DNA of 64,000 bases from Onchocerca volvulus (lineage: Eukaryota > Nematoda > Chromadorea > Rhabditida > Onchocercidae). The position numbers and the translations under genes were made by a program. The notes beneath the pieces are model-generated. The model was given only the letters and a program-made list of their open reading frames with translations. It was not told the origin of the DNA and did not search any database. Positions 11,967-28,754 of the stretch are shown one piece after another. Location of the stretch: NCBI GenBank assembly GCA_000499405.2, contig HG738138.1, positions 10,228,888 to 10,292,887 of the forward strand, given 5' to 3'. Position 1 is the stretch's first letter, and every line of letters begins with the position of its first letter.

Positions 11967-14553
11967 TTTATAGGATCTGCAGTAAAGATGATGAGAAGTT
12001 AATCAGTTCGCTGTTCTGATGTATCAGTTTTATACCCGACGTCCACATGTTTTGCAAAACTGAGTGAGAAGGAAAAGGAATCAGTAGGAGATAACATTAA
12101 AACACTGAATATAGTTGAACTGTGCTTTAATCATGTTTCATTACAGGCAAAAAGATATACATCTATAAAAATTCTAACTATGAAAGTCTGCCCGAACAAT
12201 AATGATGCTATTAGCTAAGAGAAAATATTAATGAATGAACCAGTAAAGGGTCAACTGAAACAATGAATAATCAAAGATGCACAAAGTATGTTCGGCGCCA
12301 TTTGTTAAGATCATAGTCGAGCTCAGGAAAGAGTTCAGAGAAACCAACATAATCAGACGTGCCCAAATACAAACCGTTTGTCGAATCCATTTCTGTGTTG
12401 CATTGCAGTAAGCATGTTCATGATAGATTTACAATGAAACAATAAGGGAAGATTCGAACTTGATCCGGTTAATATCCGACACACTTTTCACGGCTTCCTT
12501 TGATCTTTTGAGACATAGATTTCGTTGGATTCGTGAATTTTTAGCCACAAATACTTTACTACGTTTGAATCTGAGAGATATCCATCCAGACAACTAAAAC
12601 CAGCATGGCCGGTGCATTCCAAATGTCAGCATAATCCGGAAGATTCGAATAGATCGTAAATAATAACCCGTCATTTAAAATTTTGATATTCGCGGTTAGA
12701 GAAGAATTTTCGCATCGTAACTGTCAAAGTAATCTATCATATTGTAGTCAAGGCAAACCATTGATAAAGCACGGTGGAGTGGGTGAGTGGGCGGGCTAGA
12801 TTGTCATTGATTGAGAGTTGGTAACTCGGAAGTGTCGCTATGACAATGATTGCTCTGCGACGTTTCCGTTCAGTTGCCTGTTTGATATGCATACGTGTAT
12901 GGCCTTCACTAGATATCTTATTGACAGATGCAGTCAGTCCGTAGGGGTGCTTAGCAGACATACTCGCATGCATGCATACTGCATTGATGTGCTTAGGACA
13001 TATATCGATGAAGCAACCGTTAAAGGAAGGAAGGGCCAGAGGTCTGCAGAAGGCATCCATGATAATATTTACATATTTTGACCACGGAAGGATGCCATCC
13101 ATTCAATGTGAATGTTTGCACACGCATGCACAGACACACACATATAATATATGTATATAGTTTCCTTTTATCATCCTTCCCATTCTTAGAGTATAATTGA
13201 AGTGCTCGGCAAGAGGATAGATAGACTTCTGCACGCAGTTTCATGGATTGATCGTGAAGCGGCATTGCATCAGTGTGCGGTTACATAAAGGATAATGAGT
13301 GTGTTTGTGAGTTTGTGCACGTAATGAGTAGACAGAGTTATAAATGGATGTGACCTCAAATAGAATGACACCTTCCTTTTCATCTACAACTCCGCTGTTA
13401 TTATGTGTCACAGCTTTCCCTTGTTAGGCTGAATGAAGATGAAAGAACAGTCGTAAAGGAATTCGAATGTTTTCCTTTTCATCCAACACTCATTTGATTA
13501 ACCAGCGCAATTTGGATGGGCCTTTGCATGGTTGCTTTTAAGGTAATTGTTGGAGTGGATCTGAAGGGAAGCTTTTGAGAAGGAATAAAATATGTACTGG
13601 AAATTTTTCTTATTCCTGATTATGAAAACTTTTCTTTAAATCGGTTTTGCGTTTGATTTGTTGAACATTGCTTACATGTTTGCCTGCATGATAACATGTT
13701 ACATCACGTAGTTTCTGTGAAACGTTCCTAGTCAGCACTGTCAGATTAAGATATCTAATTAACCATATCTTCCCTGTTCGTGACGTCAGTAGCATTTAGT
13801 GAGCCTTATAATAAAACTCTACATTGATGTTGTCAAATTCTTTTTTCCCACATGCGCTATTAGTGGTTCGAAGCGAATCATCATTTGCCAACTAATATTC
13901 AGTAGTATTTTTTCAATCTATTCAACATTTCGAGTTTATAAATGTCTTAATTTGATTTATGCCTGTCCTAGTTTTATGGTGCAGCTCATACTATTCTCTC
14001 ATGACCTCAGCGTATCAGTTTAGTGAATGACCGATTTTTATGTGAACGACAGAATGGTGGAAGATGGCTGATAGGTTCGACGTGACCGTTCACGTTATTT
14101 CCTTAGTTGAGGCATAGATAATTGTTAGTGTTTCATATTATATAATTGTAGCAAACTCGTCCCTTTTCTCCGTTCATACTACGTCACTTGATGCTCTCTC
14201 TTCTCTGGGCTTAAACAAATTGGCAGCAGCACTTTATGTTGTGCTTCCCATCAATCGACTGTTGGTTTTCTACCTGTACGTTCTTTTTTTTTTTTTTTTT
14301 CATTTTGCGGGATGTTATTTCTTCTGTTTATTAGATTAAAAAAAAAGGATTTGCACAAATTAGTGTAGTAGTGAGAAATTAAAAGAAATTAAAAAGCATT
14401 TAAAAAAAATTGATTTTGTGACCTTTCTTTTGCACCGTATAGCTTTGTTTTAGAAGGCACTGCAGTTAACTCATTCTTGTTTCTTTTCATCATTAGAAAG
14501 TATATATTCCATTTTGCATAGCTTTTGTAAACTATCCTTCTTTTCAGATACAA
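11967..14553. other. Intergenic region with weak open frames
   Basis: This lies between the divergent TDP-like and TMEM184 genes, so it should hold both promoters. A minus-strand frame at 12390-12271 (starting MDSTNGLYLG) is open for 39 codons but does not join exon 1 of the TDP-like gene in phase. Around 12740-13265 both strands are open in several frames, with GCATGCAT motifs and a CA-rich run near 13130; I see no protein family in it. Confidence 0.4.
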
Positions 14554-18039
<3,486 letters not shown>

Positions 18040-19820
18040 CTTTTCTTTGCTGTCTGCATCTCGATCGCAGCATTATTGAACTCTTGTCTAGCTTTGGATA
18101 GACTTTTAGTTAAAAGAGTAGTTCCTTGTTTTACTGCATCTATTTTTCACCGTCATGAGAAATTCGGATTGGATAAATACTTATGAAAAAGCATGCAGAG
18201 ATTATATTGCTGTTTATGAATTTTACTGTATCAAGTAATTGTTTAGTATGGTTGTAATTATAAATGTTTGGTTTGTCTCAGCTGATGCAGTTTTTCCAAA
18301 TCAATGATAGTTTTTTTTCTTGTCTACCGAAAAAGAATTGGAAATTAGAAAAAAGATAGGGATTTCCGGCTGGCCGGGATAATCTGCATAAAAAGACTTT
18401 TCATCATTTGTTTTGTTTGTGTTTCTAATTTATTTGTAAATTAACAATTTGTCCAAGCATATATTATGTGGGATTTAGATGGTTTTATTTCTTTTCACTC
18501 TTTCGACTTTCGGCAGTATTATGTGCCAAAAAGTTCATATCATTAATGGATAAGATTTTTAAAGTCTGATGATAATGTACTTGTGACAACTCCCAGCGGT
18601 TTTAGGTCTTAAAAATGTTGCAATTAAGAAATTGAACTAAACATAAAATGATGAGATTCGAAGATTCGTGCCTAATTTATCAAGTTTTAGGATGATTAAT
18701 TTTTAGATATACGAAGGTTTATGATTTTGTTATTCTCAAGTATTGACACTGATTATTTCATAGATCTCAATGTGTCATCATGATTTTACACGTTTCTCCA
18801 AATTTTTTTTTTTTGGCATTGAGTGTGGAAGAGTGGAAGAACATAAATTGTTTCTGTGCAATTCAAATAGTTGACAAGTCTTGAAGAACTGTGGTAATCT
18901 GTATACTTTTTATATATTGTCAGTCATGTATATTTTATTGGCTTACAAATGACATCCTTATTTTTGTATGCGATACTGTGTGGCGGAAAATGTACGTAAT
19001 GCAGGAGGTGAATGGGCAAGTACATTAAGATCAATCTTGTCTTACTTTTTCATCAAATTTAAAATATGGAAGTCCGAAATATTATGCCCGCATTGAACTA
19101 TCCATTTTCCGTGTTAAATAGTGAGAAGTATGTTTTAAAAATATGCAGAAGGAATGGCATTTCATTGTATAGTGATATATGATGTTCTCGTGACATTTTC
19201 TTTAGTCATTTTTGCTTTTGCGTTTTATCTTTCTATGTGTGTTTTGTCTCCCTATTCTGCTATTTGTGTTCTTTCAGTCAAAATTAAAGACGATGTGTTT
19301 CATAGTACACTAATAAATGATAAAAAGAAGATGCGAATATAATCACTGCTTGAGATTCTAGCCATTGTCATCCGCCTATTCTAATGAATGAGCTTAGTAC
19401 TTTCACGACGCTGAGGTAAAACTAATTAGAGATGGAAGTGTATATGCTAAAGTTGGACAGAATATAGGAAGTGGAGCGAAATTCCCTTTGCTTATTTGAA
19501 CTTTGAGAGGAAGAACGTGAGCATCGTAAGGAATCTCAAAGTGCAGTTCCGTCACTGCTTGTACACGGTTGAGCAGTGAACAGCAGACGTGTGACGAAGT
19601 AAGTCTTGCTAGCTTCAAGACGTTTTCATTTTTCGATGCTGGAGTAAACTGTGAAACAAAAGAAAGAATACGGTTGTCTTGAAGATACGAAGTTCTTGAT
19701 ATTCCCGGGAAACTTTGTATTTTTTAGAAAGTGCCTTACAGTCATTCGATCTACGTACATCTACTAGACTGTTCAAATACTTCTCTACCTTAGGCTGCTT
19801 AATTTTTTGTATCTGACTAA

Positions 19821-19860
19821 CATACTATTTGAATTAGGTTCATACGATTTGAATTAGGTT
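19821..19860. repeat. 20-bp tandem duplication
   Basis: Two adjacent 20-base units that differ at one position (CATACTATTT versus CATACGATTT, each followed by GAATTAGGTT). Confidence 0.85.
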
Positions 19861-19905
19861 TAACCACTAAATTGTTAGTTGGAATAGAATAGATAACCGA
19901 TTCGA

Positions 19906-19937
19906 ATGAGATGAGATGAGATGGGATGGGATGAGTT
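19906..19937. repeat. GAGAT/GGGAT pentamer array
   Basis: A short run of ATGAG and ATGGG pentamers about 80 bases before the CCAAT cluster of NF-YA. Confidence 0.8.
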
Positions 19938-20019
19938 GGTCTGAAACTATGAGAGCGAGCGTTAACAAAGATTGTCGGGCGTGTCGCGCTTGTATTTGTT
20001 TAGGAGGTAATCGATTGTG

Positions 20020-20078
20020 ATTGGACTGCCCGAATGGTGCCGGCCAATCAGCCAACTTGCGATGCATCGTCCGCCAAT
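20020..20078 (+). promoter_or_regulatory. Three CCAAT boxes in the NF-YA promoter region
   Basis: ATTGG at 20020-20024 (a CCAAT on the minus strand), CCAAT at 20044-20048 and CCAAT at 20074-20078 lie in a locally GC-rich patch just before the proposed first exon end. Two follow the longer NF-Y site form (CCAATCAG, CCAATGAG). The centres are 24 and 30 bp apart. Since NF-Y is the protein that binds CCAAT, this arrangement suggests autoregulation. Confidence 0.6.
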
Positions 20079-20081
20079 GAG

Positions 20082-22350
20082 ATGTAAGTGGAACGCGGAT
20101 TAGTAGGCGGGAGCTGATACGTGCTATTTTAGGGCTTTGGTGGGTTTTCTCCGCGGGAAGTGGAGCTATTGAGATGTTTCGTTCCCGTCACTGTACCGAA
20201 AGAATGGTTCATTCAGGATTTCGGGAAAATTTCCATAGATTTCGAAATCATTTTCTTTTTAGTATAATATCCGTTCTTTTCTTTTTCTTGCTTTTTATAT
20301 TGTCATCTTTTTTATTGGTAAGCCTCATAAGTTTATATATATATATATTTGTATATATTATCTATACAGTATTTTACACCACAATATAGAAATTTTGTGC
20401 CAACAGTTTACTCGGTCATGCATAAATAATTTTACTTCAGGAACGACGACAGCACGGCAACACATCAGTATGTTGTTGCAGCTGGTAATCAATCTACGTC
20501 AGCCTCGTCTTTCCCTCAGGTTTGTTTAGAATATTCTAAAGATTCAAACTGTTCTGTCCTTTTGGTATCCTGGGAAAAGCAGGAATGAAATAAGCCAAAT
20601 TCAGGTTATTTTTACCTTTTTTCGTTGGTGATAAATTTATAGTAGATCTATGATATGTTTCTATGATAACATTGTATTATGATTGAACATATAAGTTGCT
20701 GTCAGGATCTGTTAAAAGTAACGATAGCTGCTATTTTAGTATCAACCATGTCAGGTACAGGTGGTTAATTTGGCTGCCGATCTTGATCCTGCATTAAATG
20801 GTATTGACCAGAAATCGTATATATTAATACCAAATGCGCAGCAAACTTTTCAACTGAATGGGAATTCTCTACAGGTCGTTGTCATTTTATTTTAATTCTC
20901 TGAAAGACCAATAATTACGTAGCTAGTTAGACGAAGATATCTTTTTATGCCCTCTGATTAATCGTACTTCTGAATCAAACACGATTTCAGCTTTATGTTT
21001 TTCATATCCAACCTTACAGTTCTTTGTCTCCTAGTGGCTTTTCTCTCTCGATAATTATAATGCTTTCTCACTGTATCTGATAATTACAGTGCTTAGAAAA
21101 GCTGGTGCTAAAATGCATAGAATAATCTTTTTCTTATAGCAGTATTATTTAGGTACTGCCTAATAACATTCAAGTGATCAGTTTGAATGATGTTGCGTCA
21201 TACATTTCACCTTCAATATCTGTTAGCGAACAAAACCAGCAACCTTCAACTTCTTCACCTATCATAAGCTCTCCATTCCTTTTCACAGGTATCTTAATTG
21301 ATTTTATTCATTGTAGACTGATTTAAAGAGTTTTTCCAGTATTGTGTAATATTAGTTAATTAAACAAACATCTTCAGTGTCTCCAAAAGCTTTACTCCTT
21401 CTTAACCTCGTTCTATATGCTTATTAATTTGATTAATGAGTGGATCGGAAAGGATAGTTCAAGGCATATGTCACAGACTTTTTCTAGAAAAATTTTGATA
21501 AATAGTATATAGTCTTGTTGCTTCATTGAAAAGTCGGATGGTCGATTAAATGCTAACAAAAGCAGAATTACACTAGTATATCTTGTTTTATTTATTTTGC
21601 TTTTATACTGTTACATTTTCAGATGCTAAAGGAATTGACATCGCAAATGTGGTTCAGCTTCTAACGACACAGGTTAGTTTTATTAAAGCTATTAAAATAA
21701 AAATTTCAGTTTGGTCTAAGAATTTCTCAGTTTGATAGATTTTTTTTTTTTTTTAACTTATCTGATTGTAGGGAGCGTCGAACAGTTCCCTTTTTCCTAA
21801 ACCAGATGAAGAGCCGCTTTATGTTAATGCCAAACAATATCATAGGTGAGTCTTTTTTTATGGATTTACAAAAAGTTTTTCTTGGCAATAGTCAATTCTC
21901 TCGAGTGGAGTTTGTTATACACACAGACTCTTTACAGGATTTTGAGAAGAAGAGCAGCTCGAGCGAAATTGGAAAGTGAGGGGAGAATTCCTAAGGAAAG
22001 GAGAGTGAGTAGTAATTATTTCCTGATGGTTTTTATTATTCGTAAATGTTTAATGCTTTCTATGAATATTTCATAGCAAATGAAAGTTATGGATATTTCT
22101 TGACAGTATGAAGTGAAATTGTGGATTGTCCTTTCTCCAGAAATATCTCCACGAGTCCAGACATAAACATGCGTTAACGCGCGTGAGAGGTGAGGGAGGA
22201 AAGTTTGATCGTGGTTCTCGTAGTTCGCCAATCCCAGACTCATCACAACAACAGCGGTTAACGGAACAGGTGCGCACAGTATTCCGATCTGCTTACATTG
22301 ATTGTGAACCGACCAAAAATTCAGAATCGCCAAACGTGGATCATCGATAA
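20082..22350 (+). CDS. NFYA: NF-YA, CCAAT-binding transcription factor subunit A
   Basis: NF-YA is the sequence-specific subunit of the nuclear NF-Y trimer; it joins the NF-YB/NF-YC histone-fold pair and reads CCAAT. Exons: 20441-20519, 20755-20874 (20740 is also a possible start), 21153-21288, 21623-21672, 21772-21845, 21938-22004, 22141-22350. The conserved core is unmistakable: EEPLYVNAKQYHRILRRRAA carries the NF-YB/YC interaction helix, then EGRIPKERR is the linker, and KYLHESRHKHALTRVRGEGG is the DNA-binding helix. A Gln/Ser/Thr-rich activation region precedes it (NIQVISLNDV, QPSTSSPIISS). There is no ATG in the first coding exon frame. The best start is AT at 20082-20083, before a GTAAGT donor, joined to G at 20441, giving MNDDSTATHQYV and about 245 aa in total. 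Confidence 0.92.
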
Positions 22351-25300
22351 ATTTTCTCCAGAATTTTTTCATCTAAGTGAACTGTTCAATATTTGAACAG
22401 ATGATAATCAGTGAAGTTATCTTGATCAGATGGAAAGATCGCACATATTATGTGGAATCGTAGGCCATCGTAACTAGCACTGTTCTCAAATTTTAGAACT
22501 CTGTCGTTTATGCGCTTTTCCAAAATAAGCTTTAATCAATAACTTACTAATCTTCCTGATTTCCGATACGGTTTGTTTCTAGGCATTGAAGCATCTGATC
22601 GGGACATTCGCAGAATGCACACTATGTTTTTTTGCTTACAAATTTTTTCTTATTATGTAAGAACATACATATGCAATGGTTTTTTCTTTGCAGTCTATCC
22701 ATTTACTGATACTTGAGGTCTTGAGGCTTACTTGCCATTACTTGATTCTTATCATAATTGAATGGAACTACTTTCTGAAAAATACTTAGAGTGATTATCA
22801 GTTCATTTTTTACTGTGTTCTACAATTTGACTGCGTGATCAATTTTCACTATAACCCATTTCGTATATTGCATCTTTAGATTTCTTATTAATGAATATCA
22901 TTACCATGACTAATTGATCTGCAGTATTTTAGTCTGTTTTTCAGTCATACAATATGTTGATTACTTTGAGTTATACCTCCTCTTTCTGTTCTTTTGTAAT
23001 TGTTCCAATGGAAGTTAATGTTATGCAGATATCAACAGTGTCAGTTACAATGGATCATTCTGTCGCTTGAAATTTGAAGGGTTGTTTGTTGCCTATTGTA
23101 AACGATATATATATAGATGGTTCATTTTATGTGTTGCAAAATGAAATCTTTCACATAAGCATAAAATTATTTGTGACAAATGTATATATACATTCTAATC
23201 ACTCAAGGAGTGCGAATATTCATTACCATATAGAATAACTGAGCATCGAAAATGCATTTTACAAAAATTATGCCATGTTTAACGAATTTACATCGTCCAA
23301 GGACATCAATTACTCGAAATTCATAATTTGTCGAAGGATTAAAATAGGCGAGCGCCCGGAATTCTTTCTAGTACGGTCCAGCAATATCATCTCAACACAT
23401 TGCGAAAAGAATCTCACTATCACGATATAATACCACGATTTTGGAAAATTTGAGATTGAAAGGCAAGAAAATAGAATTTTTAGCTTTCAGAAATTGTAAA
23501 GAAACAGCTGTGGTACAGGATTTCATGCCATGAAAATATAAAAATTATTTTGGGTCTCTACTATGTCACATTACCGAGAAGTGGTTGTATATTTGAGTAA
23601 CACATACCGCTATTCTAGCCTCATTTCTTGCGAATTCTAACATAATATCATTGTCTACATGAAATTCTCTATATAATTTCAATAGAATTTTGTCTAAGAA
23701 CTGATAGAATGGGAAGTATGGGAAATTCTCAAATTAAAAAAAATATTTGGAAAAAATCAGATTTGATAAAAGGTTGCAAACAACACAGCAAAAACTTGAC
23801 TATCTCTGCTTTTGACCTTGATACCTGGAATTAGTCCAGCTGACTTAACTATAAATTATAAATGTTCAATAGAAGTAAATTCCAATGGCTGAGTAAAACA
23901 TACATATGAAATCTCAAACATATATCATCAATGTTAACGTTATTTCTAAAAAACTTCCGGAAAAAATAGTTCTTGCTAATTGCCATTGAAAAGAGATATT
24001 GTTCATCTTCCAATAAAATGATAATGTAAATATGAAAACATAAAATTTAAGTTCCATCATAAAATAATTGTATCTTGTCTTCATTAATCATTTTGCTAAA
24101 TTTCAACTTTGCTACATATCTACGATGAGTGCAGCCCTAAGTGAATAATTAAATATCAAGTTTGCACATAAATAAATAATGTGTGTAGATAACTGAATAA
24201 TGAACTGACGTGCAATTATCTTTAATTCCAATTTGAAATGAACGCCGATTTTCACTTTTTTAAATCATATCAAGAATGCATTCAGAAAAAAAAGGTTTAA
24301 GACCAGCTGGACATAGTCAGCACATTAGTTATTGTCGATTTTCTCACCAAGCACAGTGAATCATAAGTAACACTAACTCTATTATTGATATTTGTACTGA
24401 AAATTTCTTTTTTAACCAGTCTTCTTGTTCTAGTCAGTGATGAAATCAATTAAAAGAGATGTATTTGACTTTGAAATGACAATAAATCAACAAATTGTTG
24501 CAATAGCAAACACGTGTAGGATTCTAATCTACAGTTAGTGAGATCTTTGAGAAAAAAGTCGACGTATTGCAGTACAATATTTTTCCACAATACAATATTT
24601 TAATTATTTGAGTATATTTATGACAAAATTATTTCGATATTTTCCTATATTAGGAGGTATGGTATCAGCTCATCTTTGAAATGCATCTGTAAGTAATTAT
24701 GTAATCAGATTTCTATTTTGTTACTATTTTTGCTATTTTTTAACATTGAGTGTTTTGGTATTCCTCATGCGGAAATTTCTTTTTTTTTTTCTATTGTTTA
24801 TTGCTTAGCGGAAGTTGAAGCGAAAAAACAACCAGTGCAAGAACTAGAAGTTGAAGTGGAATTACTGCGCTGCGAAATGAAACAGGCAGGCGACGGTTCA
24901 TTTCAGGCATGTTTGCACCATAGGCTATGTTGTAACTAGTGGAGTTCGAAAATTAATCAATATTAGCTGATATCTTAGAGAGCAAATTTTCTGGCAGATG
25001 AAAGGAACAGAAGAAAATATTTGAGAAATTTCAAGCTAACAACAGAAACTAAAACGTTCTGAAAAAAAAAATCAGAAACTTCGTAAGGTGTCAATAAATA
25101 TTGATGTTGATATTTGTTTTCCGGAATTCTTTTCTCAGGAACCACTCAATCAGTGATTTTTTTTTTTTTAATTCATTGCGAATGCACACATTTCAGTCTT
25201 TTTATGGATGTGAGAGTTTATAGGACAAGTGATAATTAATAAGCAAGAAATAACATTAGAAAATGAATGATTTATAGATGAATTAACATCATTGACGAAA

Positions 25301-28300
25301 TTGTATGAAAAAATAATGAGAATGCAAACTCACCTGAGTAAAATTAAGAGAAGGGGTCAATGACGTCACATAAAGCATTTTTAAAAGTACTATTTTCAGG
25401 AAATTAGCCTTGCCTCGTTGACACCAAGAACATTAGTGCTATGAATATCCATATAGCAGTTCATCGAAGTATCATTCTGTACTGTTTGCTAAGCTTCTAC
25501 AATTTGCAACAAATATGACATAAATGAAATACTTATTACATCTTTTGAATCTTGCAGAATGTCCTTTTATCCCTTAGTAGGCTTTTAAAGATTGTCGTTA
25601 AAAAAAAAGACTTATGAAAAGTTCCTTTCATTACTTCTGCAAGTCTCTGTGGAACACAAAAAATACCCGTATGGATGTGCTATATAATTGACCCGTAGAA
25701 AACGATACTTGAAAAAACGTTTCTATACTCAATTTATTATTTTACCAATTGTTTGTTAAATTTTATTACTTATTCATCTTTATAGGTAATTAGTAATTTC
25801 TATTCTGATGGTTCTTTTTTGCTGTCAATGTTTCCCGGTCCTTTATTGATTTTTTTCTCTTTTTTTTGCATAAAAAATAATCTTCATCTCATGTCAACCA
25901 AATATGTTTCTGTTAAAAGCGAATTTTTTGTTCGACAGGATTTTATGTCCGTTATTTTGTATCAAATTTCAAATTTATGTACCGAAAGTTCATTTATTTG
26001 CTAATCCAAAAGACCACCATCATAATGCTTCCCTATCATTATCCAATAGATGTAGGTTTATTTAACATAATCGATAAATACATCTAAATATACATACCGG
26101 AAGTAGTATGCTAAATTTATTTTTGATGTATAAAGCAGTATTTGAATTTGATATTCGATGACAATCAACACACAATGCAAAATTTTATTAGCAGAATCAT
26201 CTGGTAGCCTAGCATGTCATCAACCCATTTCTTTATAAATATTCACTTTCAATGATCAACACAGCCATATATCGTTGAAGTTTAGATACTAACTGTCAAT
26301 ATTACCACAAGCTAACTAAGCTATGGATAATTCGAGACTATTTGGCTCGATAGATGAATAGACGGTAATGTCTCCTAGCCTTAGTTGGAATGGTTTGTTG
26401 CTTTCTTTTATTTATCCAAACTTTTCATTACGATAGATACTCAGATGAGATTCAGCGGAACAATTATTTCAGTAGCAGCTAGTTTCAATCAAATATGCTG
26501 GACAGAACATTTCAATGGAGTGAATAACTGGTCGCTAGCAATGTTCGTATTACTTTTCTCTTTATGGATGATATCATACAATAATTCTACTGAGCGGAAT
26601 GCATACGATTGTGGGCACACCTGGAAGGACAATACGAGCAATGCGTTCTGTCATTCCGGTCGTTTTGAAAATTATTTCTCGATGAATTCTGTTTCATTCC
26701 AGTTTTGACCAGGAAAAAGGAAAGTATTTCATTCAGAAAGACCTGTTCCGGTAGGTTTTAATCATCCAACTCACCAACTGAATTTCAAGGTTGTTGTTGA
26801 AAATAGTTCTTCAAATATACTTTTTAGACATCCCAAAAATTCGATGTTTGGGAATCGGTTTAAGAGGTACTTGAAGTGAATTGCAAAGACTTTTATTTTG
26901 CAAAGTATTTAAAACTTTTTTTCCGAAAAGAACTCTAGTTTGTGCATAGAGGGATATTTTAAATTCTCGTGTCCTTACTTGAAATCACTTCAAATGAATG
27001 TTTTAGAGATCTGAATGTTGAAATAAAACTGGTACATTTTCAAATATCCAACATCGGTATCAAACTTCCAGTCTCGGTTGGTTTCTCTATTTCTTAATTG
27101 CCTGATTTACAAACCGGTCGAAAAATTGGTTAGTTAGTCTTCCTTCCTAGTTGACTTGGACCATTTTAGAAATTTAGCACAGTTAACAAGATTGTTTAGT
27201 TACATCGACTTATTGAATTGTAATCTGGAGGTTTCTGGACAGAACGGAGGGACTTCTGTTTTATCGAAAAGTTAAGAGCTTTAGTTATACGATAAAAGAA
27301 TTACAATTAAATTTCCTCAAGTAAGTTAAGATAATTTTATCGAACCAGTAAGTGCTTTAAAATAAGAGGTCAAAGTAAGCACCACTTTACCTCTTGCTGA
27401 TTTTCAATCAGTTCAATTTCAAAGTCTGTAATTTTGCAAGTCAATAATTAACGACAAATTTTCGATCGGATACGGAGGGAAATAGGATGTTTACTTAGCC
27501 TTCATATGAGCGCAAGTATTGACTCTTCTAGTTCGAGTGCCGCAATCCTTAGTATTTAGATTTGCAGCTTATAATTAAAGGCAAACTTCCGGTTTGTTTA
27601 AAAGGGAATTATGGAGAAATTTGTTTTTTGAACTGTGAAAGTATTTAAGACTACGTTTTTCCATTCTCGAGTTTTATTTGGCTAGCACAATTCTCGAAGG
27701 TCTGGAATTTCAGTATAAAGCCCTGAGAGCAATTAATTAAGCAGAAGGTTCCAATCAAATTTCATTCAGAAAAATTGAATCCAATCAATATGGCTTGGCT
27801 ATCGCCATCATCACGTCGTACGCCAATGAAATCATCTTCCAACTTCTCATAACAAACAGTGCATGCATGCATCTTCCCATCCCGTTATTTCGCAATAATT
27901 CTTCTGTTAAGATGCACGATACAAAGAAACTGTGTGAATCTGGGAATCGTGTGGCACGTCACCTCCGTTAGCGCATGCATTCATGCAGCCGCCGAGGAGG
28001 GATTGCTGATGCTCCACGATCACGTCCAGACAGAGTGAAGAGGGAGAGATGAGTCATCGGGCGGAAAACCAATTTTTTCTTTTCAAAACAAGCATTTAGT
28101 GCACAAGCATTGCTATTAAGGCCTTCCTGGCAGTAGAGATGACGAAATGTTTGTCATTTAGGATGGATGGATATGTATGTGACACACACAGATGTGCACG
28201 TACACACATACAGGTATGCCTGAAGCCTGGACATCATCGTGTCATCATATCACGGATACAACGGATGCCGTGTCGTGGGTAATGCTCATGTACACTTATA

Positions 28301-28394
28301 GAAATGCAGGAGCAGACGCACAGACGCACAGAGAACGATAGACGGAGAGACTCCCGTTTCCTGCCCCCTCTCCCGCCGGGTCACAGATCGCATC
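22351..28394. other. Gene-poor 6-kb region
   Basis: NF-YA 3' UTR followed by AT-rich DNA. Two weak coding candidates occur. At 24807-24940 (+), after a GCTTAG acceptor-like site, a Glu-rich frame reads EVEAKKQPVQELEVEVELL. At 26385-26708 (+) a 107-codon frame has a hydrophobic middle (LAMFVLLFSLW). Neither resembles a known family, and neither could be joined to other exons. From about 27.8 kb the GC content rises, with GCATGCAT motifs and a CCAAT at about 27821. Confidence 0.4.
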
Positions 28395-28402
28395 TATAAA
28401 AG
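28395..28402 (+). promoter_or_regulatory. TATA-like box TATAAAAG
   Basis: A consensus TATA box follows a C-rich stretch (28350-28385) and precedes an unrecognised open frame. It is the clearest core-promoter-like string in the gene-poor middle, but no start of transcription can be proven from sequence. Confidence 0.35.
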
Positions 28403-28403
28403 A

Positions 28404-28754
28404 GTGGGTTTACAACTGAATGATGATTCATTTTCTGGTGGAACGCTTCCCAAGAAGAATGTTCACCTGTTTAGAGGGGTAATTGTCGAGATTGACTCTG
28501 AACCCGTAGCTGGGCCCTTTGTGAAGCTTTGTACTTCGGCTAAGGTGCTGCTGCGGTTACGGGACAACACCTTGGTTAGGTACAATGCTCAACATATCGG
28601 CTTCTTTCCCATCCATCCGGTATCATTCCGTCCACAATTGACCTCTATGCCAGTGCAAGCTTTCTCCTTATCACTTATCACAAACCGTCCGTCCATTCCG
28701 CCTTTCCTCTTATTTATCAGCAATTTTTTGCTTCTCAACCCATGCATTATATGA
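28404..28754 (+). other. Open frame of unknown nature downstream of the TATA-like box
   Basis: An open plus-strand frame of about 117 codons; only the first 70 or so look coding-like (HLFRGVIVEIDSEPVAGPFV, then KVLLRLRDNTLV) in GC-richer DNA, and the rest is Phe/Leu/Ser-rich. It has no good ATG at its beginning, so it would have to be an internal exon or noncoding. A GTTAGG donor-like site follows DNTL. I recognise no family. Confidence 0.25.

Larger units (their letters stand above)
18040..20019. other. Intergenic DNA between TMEM184 and NF-YA
   Basis: Mostly AT-rich and closed in all frames. At 19403-19618 the minus strand is open for 71 codons, with ELHFEIPYDAHVLPLKVQ in the middle, while the plus strand of the same stretch is also partly open. 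I cannot assign a family or a gene. Two short repeats at 19821-19860 and 19906-19937 are listed separately. Confidence 0.4.

Noticed and set aside
12737..13265. Several long overlapping frames on both strands (up to 121 codons)
   Set aside because: No family resemblance, no convincing splice sites, and low-complexity CA/GCATGCAT content; probably noncoding.
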